Positions 36,403 through 45,657 of a stretch of 64,000 bases of DNA are shown here, piece after piece. The notes beneath the pieces are model-generated. The model saw nothing but the letters and a program-made list of their open reading frames with translations. It searched no databases and was not told the origin of the DNA. Made by a program: the position numbers and the translations under genes. Numbering within the stretch: position 1 is the first letter of the stretch; each line of letters starts with the position of its first letter. Source of the stretch: Haematobacter massiliensis (GTDB lineage: Bacteria > Pseudomonadota > Alphaproteobacteria > Rhodobacterales > Rhodobacteraceae); NCBI RefSeq assembly GCF_000740795.1, contig NZ_JGYG01000002.1:124001-188000 (forward strand), in the 5' to 3' direction.

Positions 36403-36495
36403 ACGCGCGCCGTTCCGCCGCAGGGGCGGGAGCGGGCTGGCGTTTTCCAGCAGGATCATTAGCCTCCCGGTAAGCCCCTGCCGACCGGAGACACG

Positions 36496-37464
36496 ATGAC
36501 CCTGCGCCTCCTTGCCGCCGCCCTGCTCCTGACCCTCGCTACTCCGCTCCGGGCCGAACTGCGCCCGGAGACCTTCACCAGCCCCGCGCTGCACCGCGAC
36601 ATCTCCGCCAATGTCTATGTGCCCTCCGGTGATCCGCCGCCGAATGGCTGGCCCGTGCTCTACCTGCTCCACGGCCATGGCGGAAACCAGAACAACTGGC
36701 GCGACCTTGGGAATATCGAGCCGACGCTGGACCGGCTGATCGGGGAGGGGCGGATCGACCCGTTGCTCGTCGTCATGCCGGATGCCGGAAACAGCTGGTA
36801 TGTGGACAGCATGGCGCTCGGTGGGCCGGGGGATTACGAGACCGCCATCACGCGCGACCTGCGGCTTGCGGTGGAGGCGCGCTATCCGGTCCGCAAGGAC
36901 AGGGAGGGCCGCGGCATCGCCGGGCTTTCCATGGGCGGTTTCGGAGCGCTGCGCCTCGCCTACGCCCACAATGATCTTTACGTCGTCACCGCCAGCCTGT
37001 CTGGCGCGATATGGCAGAATGTGACCGCGCCCAACCTCGACGACACGCCGGAGGAGTTGCAGGTGGTGCAGGAATCGGCCTTTCTGAAGAACCCGACCTC
37101 CGCCCTTGCCCTGCCGTCGGTGGGCGATCACTTCGACGGGGCCTTCGGCCGGCCCTTCGATGCGGAGCGCTTCAACCGTTTGAATGTGTTCACGCTGATC
37201 GAGGGTGCCGTTGCGGCGGAGAAGCCGCTGCCGGTCACCTATATCACTTGCGGCGACGATGATGGCTACCGTCTGTGGCGGGGCGCGGTGGATCTGCATG
37301 AAACGCTGCAGGCCGCAAAGCGGACCTCCGAGCTGCGTATCACCGACGGTGCCCATACCTGGGCGCTCTGGCAGCAGACCATCGTCGATGCACTGCTGTT
37401 CATCGACCGCCAGTGGCTGCCGACTGCCTACCCCGAACCCGCCGTCAGCCCGCCGAAGCCCTGA
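36496..37464 (+). CDS. Secreted esterase/acyltransferase-like alpha/beta hydrolase (esterase D/antigen 85 fold)
   Basis: A 322-residue exported hydrolase. Signal peptide about residues 1-20 (LLAAALLLTLATPLRA). The core begins SPALHRDISANVYVPSGD and YLLHGHGGNQNNW (oxyanion region). The nucleophile Ser145 sits in GLSMGG and the probable catalytic His287 in DGAHTWALW; an Asp in between completes the triad. The fold matches the putative esterase (PF00756) family, which includes S-formylglutathione hydrolase and enterochelin esterase, but the export signal argues against formaldehyde metabolism. The substrate is unknown. It lies 93 bases after trpB and converges with hemE. Confidence 0.85.
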   Translation: MTLRLLAAALLLTLATPLRAELRPETFTSPALHRDISANVYVPSGDPPPNGWPVLYLLHGHGGNQNNWRDLGNIEPTLDRLIGEGRIDPLLVVMPDAGNSWYVDSMALGGPGDYETAITRDLRLAVEARYPVRKDREGRGIAGLSMGGFGALRLAYAHNDLYVVTASLSGAIWQNVTAPNLDDTPEELQVVQESAFLKNPTSALALPSVGDHFDGAFGRPFDAERFNRLNVFTLIEGAVAAEKPLPVTYITCGDDDGYRLWRGAVDLHETLQAAKRTSELRITDGAHTWALWQQTIVDALLFIDRQWLPTAYPEPAVSPPKP

Positions 37465-37550
37465 CCGAATCCCAGAGGTGTCAGCCGGCGAAACCCAACG
37501 GCGTCGGGCCGCGTCGAGGCGCCACCGCCACCGTGCCGGAGGGAGGCACG

Positions 37551-38576
37551 TCAGCCCCGGATCGCCTCCAGCATCCGGCTGACGTTATCGGGATCGGCGT
37601 CCGGCGTGATACCGTGGCCGAGATTGAAGATATGCGGCCCCTGAGAGAAGGCGCGCACGATCCGCCGGGTTTCCGCCACCAGTTCCGGCCCTCCGGTGAC
37701 GAGATGGTGGGGCGCGAGGTTGCCCTGCACGCAGCCGTCAACCTGCACGGCGCCTGCCACCCATTTGGCATCGACCGAATTGTCCAGCGCGACGCAGTCA
37801 GCCCCCGTCGCATGCGCGAAGCCCGCATAGCGCTCCCCTGCCTCCCGCGGGAAGGCGATGATCGGCACGCCGGGGTGAAGCTCCTTCAGAGCGGCGATGA
37901 TGCGGCGGGCGGGAGCGACGGCGAACTGCTCGAAATCCGCGCCCTTTAGCGATCCGGCCCAGCTGTCGAACAGCTTGACGACTTCCGCCCCTGCCTCGAT
38001 CTGGGCGGAAAGGTAAAGGATCGTCGCCTCCGAAATCCGGTCGATCAGCGCGGCGAAGGCCGCACGGTCGCGCGCGATCATCGCATGGGCGGGGCCTTGA
38101 TCCGGGGTGCCGCGCCCGGCGACCATATAGGTGGCCACCGTCCAGGGCGCGCCGGCGAAGCCGATGAGCGTCACCTCTGGCGGAAGCGCGCGCGCCACGA
38201 GGCGGACCGTCTCATAGACGGGGGACACCGTTTCATGCACGTCCCCGGCGGGGCGGAGCGCCGCGACCCCGGCCGCATCCGTGACGGTGGACAGACGCGG
38301 CCCCTCTCCCTGCACGAAGCGCAGGTCAAGCCCCAGGGCCTGGGGGACCAGCAGGATGTCGGCAAACAGGATCGCGGCGTCAAAGCCATAGCGCCGGATC
38401 GGCTGGAGCGTCACCTCCGCCGCGAGGTCCGGGGTGTAGCACAGGCTCAGGAAATCCCCGGCCTTCGCCCGCGTGGCGCGGTATTCGGGCAGGTAGCGCC
38501 CCGCCTGACGCATCATCCAGACGGGGGGAACATCCTGCTGTTCCCCGGCGAGGGCACGAAGTATCTTCTTGGTCAT
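37551..38576 (-). CDS. hemE: Uroporphyrinogen decarboxylase
   Basis: HemE (EC 4.1.1.37) removes four acetate carboxyls from uroporphyrinogen III to make coproporphyrinogen III for haem and, where present, bacteriochlorophyll. The 341-residue TIM-barrel carries the signature [17 protein letters not shown] near residue 17, the conserved [10 protein letters not shown] with the catalytic aspartate region near 73, GFAGAPWT, and the C-terminal [12 protein letters not shown]. It starts at the ATG at 38,576. The small CxxC membrane protein gene is divergent from it. Confidence 0.96.
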   Translation of the reverse strand: MTKKILRALAGEQQDVPPVWMMRQAGRYLPEYRATRAKAGDFLSLCYTPDLAAEVTLQPIRRYGFDAAILFADILLVPQALGLDLRFVQGEGPRLSTVTDAAGVAALRPAGDVHETVSPVYETVRLVARALPPEVTLIGFAGAPWTVATYMVAGRGTPDQGPAHAMIARDRAAFAALIDRISEATILYLSAQIEAGAEVVKLFDSWAGSLKGADFEQFAVAPARRIIAALKELHPGVPIIAFPREAGERYAGFAHATGADCVALDNSVDAKWVAGAVQVDGCVQGNLAPHHLVTGGPELVAETRRIVRAFSQGPHIFNLGHGITPDADPDNVSRMLEAIRG

Positions 38577-38694
38577 GGCGGCTCTCCTCCGCCGACCGTG
38601 AACGCGACACAGGGGCAGAAGTCAAGTCAGCCGGTTGCCGCGCCGGAGGGGGAGGCGTAAGCCCTCTGCATCCCGCCGCTCACCTGGGCATGAC

Positions 38695-38910
38695 ATGATC
38701 TTCTTCATCCCCTTCCTCTTGCTTGCCGTGATCATAGGTCTGTGGTGGACCCGCCGGGGCAGCACGCTCACCCGCACCTGCCGCTGGCGAGAGGATCGCG
38801 CCCATTCCACCGGGACAGAGCGCGTCTTTCGTTGCGCGGCCTGCGGGGCGGAGACACGGGTTCCCGCGGGCCGGGAACCGCGCGACTGCCTCCGCGCACC
38901 GGCGCCCTGA
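38695..38910 (+). CDS. Small membrane protein with CxxC motif
   Basis: A 71-residue protein with one N-terminal membrane helix (about residues 2-18, FFIPFLLLAVIIGLWW). A short soluble domain follows, with CRWRED, a zinc-ribbon-like CAAC near 48-51 and a single later Cys. It may be a conserved Rhodobacterales hypothetical protein, but I cannot name a family. Two overlapping ATGs lie near the start (38,690 is out of frame) and the ribosome site is weak. It ends two bases before the convergent FAD dehydrogenase stop. Confidence 0.55.
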   Translation: MIFFIPFLLLAVIIGLWWTRRGSTLTRTCRWREDRAHSTGTERVFRCAACGAETRVPAGREPRDCLRAPAP

Positions 38911-38912
38911 GC

Positions 38913-40319
38913 TCAGGGCAGCACTTTTCCGGGATTGAGCAGGCCCTGCGGGTCCAGCGCGGCCTTGATGCGCGCCATGACGTCGAGCGCGACGGGATCC
39001 TTGTGGTCCGCCATCGTGGGCCGTTTGGACAGGCCGATCCCGTGTTCGGCGGAGAAACTGCCCCCCAGCCGCACCGCCTCCTCCGCCACCGCATTGCGGA
39101 TCGTGGCGAGCAGGGGCGCGTCATCGCGGCTGGGGAAGGCGGTGTAGTGGAAGTTTCCGTCACCCAGATGCGCGATGGCCAGCTCCTCCGCGCCGGGATC
39201 GAGCACATGGAGCCGCGCGGTCATCGCGGTGAGGAAGTCCTGCATCCGGTCGAGCGGCAGGGAGATGTCGGTATCCACATGCGGTTTCTGGGCAAAGGTG
39301 ATCTCCGCCGCGGCTTCCCGCACCGCCCACATTTCTGCCCGCTGCGCCTCTGTCCGGGCGAGCGTGGCGTCCAGCACCTCACCCCGCGCCATCGCCATGG
39401 CGAGCGTATCTTCCAGCCGTGTCACGACCGGGAGCGAACCGTCGGCGAGCGGCTCCGCCTCATGCGGGGCAGTCACGCCGATCTCTATGAGCAGGGTGGA
39501 AGGATAGCGCGTGGCGAAGGGTTCCTTCAGGTCGGGGCGATGCCGGGCGAGCCGTTCCATGTAGGCGGCGGGGAGGTATTCGAAAGCCTCGACCGCGCCA
39601 CCCGTCTCCCCCTGCAGCCTGTTCAGCAGGTCGAGCGCCACGGCAAGGCCCGGCACCGCGACCATCGCCGTCGCATGGGCGCGCGCGGCGGGCACCAGCT
39701 TCAGCACCGCCGCCGTGATGATGCCGAGCGTCCCTTCCGCCCCGATGAACAGGTCGCGCAGGTCATAGCCGGTATTGTCCTTGCGCAGTTCCGACATCAG
39801 GTCGAGCACACGTCCGTCCGCCAGCACCACTTCCACCCCGAGGACGAGGGCGCGCGTATTGCCGAACCGCACCACGTTCGAGCCGCCCGCATTGGTGGAA
39901 AGGAAGCCTCCCACCTGCGCCGAGCCGCGCGCGCCGAAGGTCAGCGGGAAGGCCAGCCCATGCTCCGCCACCGCATCATGGATGGCCGAGAGGACGACGC
40001 CCGCCTCGACGATGGCGATGCGGGAGGCGGGGCGGATCTCGCGGATGCGGTTCATCCGTTCGAGCGAGAGCATGACCCCGCCTTCCGCGAAGGTGCCGCC
40101 GTTCAGACCTGTGCCGCCGCCGGTCGGCACCACCGGAACGCCCGCCTCGGCGCAGAGCCGCAGGGTGGCCGCTACTTCTTCCCTGTTGGCCGGACGTACG
40201 ACGGCGCGCGGCGTCCAGACGTATTTTCCCGTCCAATCGTGGCTGTAGCGTGCCGTTTCGTCGCCGGTCAGTACATTGGCCGGGCCGGTGATGTCCCGAA
40301 GAGCGTCGATCAGTGCCAT
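38913..40319 (-). CDS. FAD-linked 2-hydroxyacid dehydrogenase (GlcD / D-lactate dehydrogenase-like)
   Basis: A 468-residue flavoprotein of the VAO/PCMH family (FAD_binding_4 plus FAD-oxidase C-terminal domain). It oxidises a D-2-hydroxy acid such as D-lactate, glycolate or D-2-hydroxyglutarate. The N-terminal FAD domain has VVPTGGGTGLNGG and SLERMNRI, with LSTNAGGSNVVRFGNTR as the nucleotide-contact block. The C-terminal cap ends GSFSAEHGIGLSKRPTM with a metal/substrate histidine. The ATG has AGGGA upstream; the frame runs further upstream into repeat DNA. GlcE/GlcF partners are absent, which favours a stand-alone D-lactate-type enzyme. With LldD at 27 kb the window has enzymes for both lactate isomers if this reading is right. 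Confidence 0.88.
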   Translation of the reverse strand: MALIDALRDITGPANVLTGDETARYSHDWTGKYVWTPRAVVRPANREEVAATLRLCAEAGVPVVPTGGGTGLNGGTFAEGGVMLSLERMNRIREIRPASRIAIVEAGVVLSAIHDAVAEHGLAFPLTFGARGSAQVGGFLSTNAGGSNVVRFGNTRALVLGVEVVLADGRVLDLMSELRKDNTGYDLRDLFIGAEGTLGIITAAVLKLVPAARAHATAMVAVPGLAVALDLLNRLQGETGGAVEAFEYLPAAYMERLARHRPDLKEPFATRYPSTLLIEIGVTAPHEAEPLADGSLPVVTRLEDTLAMAMARGEVLDATLARTEAQRAEMWAVREAAAEITFAQKPHVDTDISLPLDRMQDFLTAMTARLHVLDPGAEELAIAHLGDGNFHYTAFPSRDDAPLLATIRNAVAEEAVRLGGSFSAEHGIGLSKRPTMADHKDPVALDVMARIKAALDPQGLLNPGKVLP

Positions 40320-40341
40320 GCGATATTCCCTGCCGTTTCGC

Positions 40342-40736
40342 GCGGCACCTGACGCCTGCGCCCCTCCGCTGTCAACCGGGCGCTGTGCTGTCGTCCGCTT
40401 AAGCGAGGACCGTGGGGAGCAAAGCGGCGCCGCGGTTTCGTGCGGCGCCTGACGCCTGCGCTCCTCCGCTGTCGAGCGTTCACTGCCGCCCCCTTCCGGG
40501 AGGCTGATGCCTCGGGCTAAGGGGCTCTGCCATCCTGCGGTGCCGCCGCCTGCCCGTTCCGCTGTCGAGCGTTCGCCCCAGCTCACTTCCGTGATGCCGG
40601 ACCGTCAGCGGGAAAGGGGGCGCGGCATTCGCTCAGCGCGGCGGGATCGCGTCCGGGGCAGGGCCGGCGTTCGCTCTCGCCCCCTTCCGTCGCGGCGCTG
40701 GACCGTCAGGGGCAAAGCCGGCGCTATGGCCCCCGC
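40342..40736. repeat. Decayed ~100-nt tandem repeats
   Basis: The 417-base gap between the FAD dehydrogenase and tesA-like genes is built from about four degenerate units. The 32-base block GCGGCACCTGACGCCTGCGC... at 40,342-40,373 recurs 100 bases later (40,442-40,473) with two changes, and a shorter third copy is at 40,537. The block starting GGACCGT occurs at 40,407, 40,599 and 40,700 (last two 101 bases apart). GCTCAGCGCGGCRGGATCGC occurs at 40,631 and again at 40,735, where it overlaps the end of the tesA-like coding region. No gene is supported inside. Confidence 0.7.
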
Positions 40737-41420
40737 TCAGCGCGGCAGGATCGCCTCCACCGCGGGGCCGAGCGCTTCAACGATCAGCGTCACGCCCTCT
40801 GCATTCGGATGAATGCCGTCGAGCAGATAGCGCGGGGCCTCGAAGGGAGTGGAGAGATGGCGGAGGATGCCGAGATAGAAATTCGGATAGAGAGGCACCT
40901 CCTGCGCGGCGGCGACCTCTGACCACAGACGGTTGTACCGGAGTGCGGGGGCGTAGATGCCCGGAATTTCCACGCCGACCAGCAGCGCCGGAATGGCCCG
41001 AGCCCGTATCTCTCCCATGATGGCCGTCAGATTGGCGGCGGCGGTGTCAAAGGGCACGCCGCGGAAGGCATCGTTGCCGCCGAGGCTCACGATCATCGCA
41101 TCTGGCCTGGGTCGCAGAACCCTCTCGAGCCGGGCGCGCCCGCCCCGCGTGCTGTCGCCCGCGATCCCGGCATTCTCCACCCGCACGTCCCAGCCACGCG
41201 CGCGCAGCCAGGCTTCAAGCTGCACCGGCAGGCTCTGCTGCGCGGGAAGGCCGAAGCTCTGCATCAGGCTGTCGCCAAAGGCCACGACCCGAAGGCTGCG
41301 GGCCTCTGCGGAAGGAGCGACGAGGAGGCCTAGACAAAGAAACAGCAGACCAAGAACCGCCGCTGTCACGCCGGAAACCTTGCGCGCTGGCGCGGGGCGT
41401 GGTGGCAGCGGGTCGGTCAT
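40737..41420 (-). CDS. tesA: Periplasmic GDSL arylesterase / TesA-like lysophospholipase
   Basis: A 227-residue SGNH hydrolase. A membrane-type signal sequence covers about 18-40 (ending PSAEA) and suggests periplasmic location. Block I AFGDSLMQSFGLP contains the nucleophile Ser51, block III has LGGNDAFRG, and block V DGIHPNAEG has Asp201 and His204; all catalytic blocks of TesA/arylesterases are present. It starts on the last base of the acvB stop (TGATG), so it is the third gene of the mprF-acvB operon. There it may hydrolyse an acyl ester bond in lipids released or modified by its partners; that link is inference. Confidence 0.87.
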   Translation of the reverse strand: MTDPLPPRPAPARKVSGVTAAVLGLLFLCLGLLVAPSAEARSLRVVAFGDSLMQSFGLPAQQSLPVQLEAWLRARGWDVRVENAGIAGDSTRGGRARLERVLRPRPDAMIVSLGGNDAFRGVPFDTAAANLTAIMGEIRARAIPALLVGVEIPGIYAPALRYNRLWSEVAAAQEVPLYPNFYLGILRHLSTPFEAPRYLLDGIHPNAEGVTLIVEALGPAVEAILPR

Positions 41421-42745
41421 CAGGGCAGCAGCTTCGCCATCAGCCTCGCGGCCAGCGCATCATAATCGCCGTCGAAATGATGCCCGCCCGTCGTCCGTAT
41501 CTTGCCGAAGCTGGCAAGCCGCGGATCGTTGCAGGCAGTATCCTCTTCCTCTTCCCCGGAGACGCAGATCGTCCTGTCCGCAGGCAGCGCAGCGATGGCG
41601 GTCGGCACATCGTAGCCCGTGCTGTCGATGCCAAGCCACCCGCCCACCGTCACCTGGAAGGAGGTCGAGGGGCTGGGTGCCAGCAGCCCGATGAGACGCG
41701 TCCGGTCGCGGAGCGCCTGCGGCAGCAGGGGCCAGGCGAAGGGCAGCGTATCGGCGCCGAAAGAGTAGCCGATCAGACCGACAGGCAGTTGGCCCGTGGG
41801 ATCGGCTGTCGCGGCGATCGTGGTGATGTCGCGGGCCAGCTCCTCCGGCGTCCGCTGGGACCAGAAGTAGCGCAGCGCGTCCAGCCCTACGGCATGAACG
41901 CCATGCTGGGCGAGCCAGTCAGCGATCGACTTGTCCAGATCGCGCCAGCCGCCATCGCCGGAGATGACGATGGCGAGCGCCCGCGGCTTTCCGGTGGCCG
42001 GCACATCAACCGCGGGCAGGTCGCCGAAGGGCTTCACCGACCCTGCGATATCGCTCACCGCGGCGGCAAGCTGCGCCTCGGGCGCGTCGGTGTCCAGCTC
42101 CTCCACCGTCACTTCCTCCTGCCGGGACGCGGCCTCCTCGACGGCGGGGAGCACCGCCTCCGAAGCGAAGAGATGCGCCGTCCGCTGCACGGCGGGGTCG
42201 AAACCCATGGCGCCGGGCGCGGGCAGGTCATCGGGGCGGCATATCAGGCGGGGCAGGGCGGTTTCGCCGTCAAAGCCGCTTCCCACTGCTGCGGCGAAGG
42301 AGGCGACCGGCGCCTCCGCCACGGCGGCATAGGCAAAGGCCGCACCCGCCCCCCGCCCTGCGAGGATCGGCGGGAGATAGGTCTGAAGACCCGCCTGCCG
42401 CTCCGCCGTCTGGGCCAGATCGCTGATCGCGCCGTCCACCGGCAGGCAGTCGCCCTCCTCTGCCGCGAGTTCCTGGATGTGGCGGCCATAATCCACCGCG
42501 AGCACCATGGACCCCTCGCCCGTCAGCGCCGCAACCATCCGGTCATCTGCCGCCTGCCAGCCCGCCGCATCGGAGAAATAGACGACGACCGCCTTTGGCC
42601 CGTCCTGCGGCGAGGGGGCGGGCATATACAGCGGAATATCGGTCAGACGTTCCGCGCTCACCCTGGAGGGCATATCCTGCCCCTGAACGGGCGTAACGGC
42701 GAGCAGCGCCAGAAGGGCCGTCAGCACGGATTTTGCACAAGTCAT
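41420..42745 (-). CDS. acvB: AcvB/VirJ-family lysyl-phosphatidylglycerol hydrolase
   Basis: A 441-residue periplasmic protein. AcvB of Agrobacterium and Rhizobium hydrolyses lysyl-phosphatidylglycerol made by LpiA/MprF, limiting its amount. The signal peptide covers about 1-22 (LTALLALLAVTPVQG). The C-terminal half is the VirJ domain: IVISGDGGWRDLDKSIADWL, the serine-hydrolase elbow GYSFGAD, and the terminal GGHHFDGDYDALA with the likely catalytic histidine. Its start overlaps the mprF stop (ATGA), the same lpiA-acvB pairing known from Rhizobiales. The N-terminal half is less conserved. Confidence 0.9.
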   Translation of the reverse strand: MTCAKSVLTALLALLAVTPVQGQDMPSRVSAERLTDIPLYMPAPSPQDGPKAVVVYFSDAAGWQAADDRMVAALTGEGSMVLAVDYGRHIQELAAEEGDCLPVDGAISDLAQTAERQAGLQTYLPPILAGRGAGAAFAYAAVAEAPVASFAAAVGSGFDGETALPRLICRPDDLPAPGAMGFDPAVQRTAHLFASEAVLPAVEEAASRQEEVTVEELDTDAPEAQLAAAVSDIAGSVKPFGDLPAVDVPATGKPRALAIVISGDGGWRDLDKSIADWLAQHGVHAVGLDALRYFWSQRTPEELARDITTIAATADPTGQLPVGLIGYSFGADTLPFAWPLLPQALRDRTRLIGLLAPSPSTSFQVTVGGWLGIDSTGYDVPTAIAALPADRTICVSGEEEEDTACNDPRLASFGKIRTTGGHHFDGDYDALAARLMAKLLP

Positions 42746-45366
42746 CGTTTCAACACCCGTATCGGATTGCCGGAGATCAGTGCCGTCACATCCATGAGCG
42801 CCTGCGGCATGGCGAAGCCGCCGGGGCAAGCGAGGTACTGGGACGTCCAGACCGGTCCGAACTTCTGCTTGAAGGCGCGCAGCCCTTCGAAATTGTAGAA
42901 CTCGTCGCCGCGCCGATAAATGAAGGTGCCGAGCCGGTTCCATGTCGAGGCAAGCGGATGATCGGCGAGGCCGGCAAGCGGCGCCGCGCCGAGGTTGAAC
43001 CAGCGATATCCCTCAGCCTTTCCGTAGAGCAGCAGCCGGGCGAAGAGCGCGTCCATGATGACCTTGGACACGCCGGGCCGATAGCGCATGAGGTCGATCG
43101 ACAATTCATTCAGGTTGTCGCCCGACCGCCAGAGATTGGCAAAGGCGACGATGGCGCCGTCCTTGCGCAGAACGGCGATGTCGAACTCCTTGATGTAGTC
43201 GTCGTCGAACCGGCCGAGGGAAAAGCCCTTCTCGGACCCATGCTTTGTCTCCAGCCAGGCATCCGAAACGCCGCGAAGCTCCTCCAGCGCCGCGGGAACC
43301 TCCGCCGCGGGGAGGACGGAGAACTCCAGCCCCTCGCGGGCGGCGCGCTTGTCGGCATAGCGGAAGTCCTGCCGCGACGGCCCTTCCAGCGAGAAGCTGT
43401 GCAGGTCCACCCGCGCGACCTCTCCTGTTTTCAACAGGGCGACGCCGAGCTCCAGATAGACGGCCAGCCATTCCGGGGTGACGGAATAATGGATGGCCCG
43501 CATCCCGTTGCGGTCGGCAGCCTCGGCGAAGTGCCAGATCAGACGGCGACCCGCTTCCGCATTGCCCACCGGATCGCCAAGCGCGATCCAGCTGTTGCCC
43601 TGTTCGCCATACATCAGGAATGCGGTTTCGTCGGCGGAGACCATGAAGGACTTGTCTCCCAGCAGCGCGACGTTGGGCTGGGTGGCGGTCGTGGTCTTCA
43701 GGATGCGCCTGACCGCATCCGGGATCTCCACCGGGCCGGAAACCTTTGCTCCCGCCGGCCGGTTCAGCCAGCTGTCGATGGTGAGCGCGCCTGTGATGAT
43801 GACGAGCGCCAGCGTCGCCCGCAGGAAGCGCGAGGCATCCCCGTCCCAGTCGAAGCTCCACCACAGGTCGTTCTGGTAATCGACGTGACGGTAGGCCAGC
43901 AGACCGATCAGCGTGAAGAAAGCGATGATGACGATGACCAGGGCAAGCCAGGTCGGCGTCAACCGGAAGGAGCGCATCCGCCCGCGCCGGTAGAAGGCTC
44001 CCGGAAACATCGCAAGCAGGAGCGCGGCGACAAGCAGGCCGCTCGCCTCCTCCCAGTCCAGACCCTTGGCGAGGGAGAACACCGCGCCGGCGCAGAGCAG
44101 GCAGATCGCCAGCAAGCGGGCACGGGCGATCCGCCGGAACAGACCACGGGAGATGACGATGAGGAGCAGCCCGGCAACGCTTGCCATCAGGTGCGAGGCT
44201 TCTGCGAAAGGCAGGGGTATCAGCCCGCTCAACAACCCCACGCGATCGGCGAGGGCAGGAACGTTGCCCGACAGCAGGAGGATGCAGCCCCCGACCAGCG
44301 TTGCCGTTCCCGCAAGCGGTGGCACGATCCGCTGTACGACAGGGCTGACCCGCCCCGCCACGGCCCGGACGGCATGCCGCGCCCGGTAGCCTTCGAAGCC
44401 CAGAAAGGCGATCCCGGCGACTGCCAGGGGCAGAAAGTAGTAGATCACCCGGAACAGCACGAGCGCCGCGACCACATCCGGCCGGTTGCCCGCCCCAAGC
44501 CCCAGCAGCACCGTCGCCTCGAACACGCCGAGGCCGCCGGGCGCATGGCTGACCGTGCCGATGACCAGCGCCACGACGAACAGGATCAGGAACATCGCAT
44601 AGCCCTGCGTCACATCGCCGGGCAGCAGCACATAGAGCGCGGCGGCAGCGGCGGCGATATCGGCGGCGGCAACAAGGATCTGGGCCGTCGCGTTCCGGGC
44701 AGATGGAAGCGGCAGACGCCAGTTGAACAGCATGACCTCCCGCGGGTTGCGCGAGAGCCAGAGGAGGGTGGCCAGAATCGCCGCAACGATGAGGCCGCCG
44801 ATGATCCGGTCTGCCATGGGCGAGACGATCTGAAGAAAGGGAATGCCGTCTGGATCGAGCAGCAGCGCGAGGCCGATCACCGCACCGATCCCCGCGGTGA
44901 AGCTCAGAAAGGAGATGCCGACGATGCGCCCCACATCCGAGGCATCCAGTCCCGCCGCCTGATAGATGCGGTAGCGGATCGAACTGCCCACCACGACGTG
45001 AAAGCCGATGGCGTTGGAGATCGCATAGGCCACCGCGCCCGCAAACGCCGCGAGCCGCACGGGCACCCTGTCCGGCGCAACGCGGCGCGAGGCCAGAACG
45101 TCATACAGCCCGAGTGCGCAGAAGCTCAGCACCGTGAAGCCCAGCGCTTCAGCCAGCGCGATCCGGGGTGTGCCGGAAATGGCGGCCTTGATATCGTCCA
45201 GCCGAAGCTCGTCGCTGATCTTGTAGATCACCACGGTTGCGATGACGGCGATGATCGCGCCAATCAGCGGCCCCGCCACGCGCGGCTCCAGAAGTCGGAC
45301 GGCTAGCTTGGCGACACCCGTCTTTTCCGGCGAGGGACGCGGCAGTTCCATATTCTTCTCGGTCAT
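42742..45366 (-). CDS. mprF: Bifunctional lysylphosphatidylglycerol synthase/flippase (MprF/LpiA)
   Basis: MprF transfers lysine (sometimes alanine) from aminoacyl-tRNA to phosphatidylglycerol and flips the cationic lipid outward, lowering sensitivity to cationic peptides and acid. The 874-residue protein has about 14 membrane helices over residues 25-560 (flippase region, including HAPGGLGVFEATVLLGLG) and a cytoplasmic C-terminal DUF2156/GNAT-like synthase domain (about 575-865) with FLMYGEQGNSWIALGDPVG and YRWFNLGAAPLAGL. The start ATG has a weak site; a frame of 38 codons upstream is open but unlikely. It heads the operon mprF-acvB-tesA. Confidence 0.93.
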   Translation of the reverse strand: MTEKNMELPRPSPEKTGVAKLAVRLLEPRVAGPLIGAIIAVIATVVIYKISDELRLDDIKAAISGTPRIALAEALGFTVLSFCALGLYDVLASRRVAPDRVPVRLAAFAGAVAYAISNAIGFHVVVGSSIRYRIYQAAGLDASDVGRIVGISFLSFTAGIGAVIGLALLLDPDGIPFLQIVSPMADRIIGGLIVAAILATLLWLSRNPREVMLFNWRLPLPSARNATAQILVAAADIAAAAAALYVLLPGDVTQGYAMFLILFVVALVIGTVSHAPGGLGVFEATVLLGLGAGNRPDVVAALVLFRVIYYFLPLAVAGIAFLGFEGYRARHAVRAVAGRVSPVVQRIVPPLAGTATLVGGCILLLSGNVPALADRVGLLSGLIPLPFAEASHLMASVAGLLLIVISRGLFRRIARARLLAICLLCAGAVFSLAKGLDWEEASGLLVAALLLAMFPGAFYRRGRMRSFRLTPTWLALVIVIIAFFTLIGLLAYRHVDYQNDLWWSFDWDGDASRFLRATLALVIITGALTIDSWLNRPAGAKVSGPVEIPDAVRRILKTTTATQPNVALLGDKSFMVSADETAFLMYGEQGNSWIALGDPVGNAEAGRRLIWHFAEAADRNGMRAIHYSVTPEWLAVYLELGVALLKTGEVARVDLHSFSLEGPSRQDFRYADKRAAREGLEFSVLPAAEVPAALEELRGVSDAWLETKHGSEKGFSLGRFDDDYIKEFDIAVLRKDGAIVAFANLWRSGDNLNELSIDLMRYRPGVSKVIMDALFARLLLYGKAEGYRWFNLGAAPLAGLADHPLASTWNRLGTFIYRRGDEFYNFEGLRAFKQKFGPVWTSQYLACPGGFAMPQALMDVTALISGNPIRVLKR

Positions 45367-45657
45367 TGAGACCCGCTCTTGGCAGCCCGGATACGGGGCA
45401 TCTTGTCGCAGAAAAATAAGAGACCGGCCATAGTTCTGTTCCCCTCTGACAAGCACTCTTGTGCGATCCCGCTGACACAATGTGGCCAGCCGCGTGTCGC
45501 CTCTTGCAGGGGTTCGGCCGTTGCTTCCACCACCGTTTCTCCTCCGCCGCTTGCCCTGAGGGTCCGAAGAGCGGGCAGGCGTGGCAGTTCCGCGGCTTCG
45601 CCCGTCATCGGCACTGCGTCATGGCTTACGCCCTTTTCCTTTCCGCACGATGAATGC
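45367..45657. other. Intergenic region between the AsnC-type regulator and mprF
   Basis: 291 bases holding the mprF promoter region and the regulator's 3' end. An open minus-strand frame of 81 codons (45,363-45,608) ends on the mprF start by an ATGA overlap but lacks a ribosome site and family resemblance, so I do not annotate it as a gene. Confidence 0.45.

Noticed and set aside
42733-45306. An 857-codon plus-strand open frame across mprF
   Set aside because: Same antisense artefact: a low-complexity composition of Arg, Gln, Glu, Asp and Gly, with no membrane or catalytic pattern.
45363-45608. An 81-codon minus-strand frame ending in an ATGA overlap with mprF
   Set aside because: The overlap is suggestive of a leader peptide, but no ribosome-binding site precedes its ATG and the composition resembles non-coding DNA. 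Conservation in relatives would be needed to accept it.
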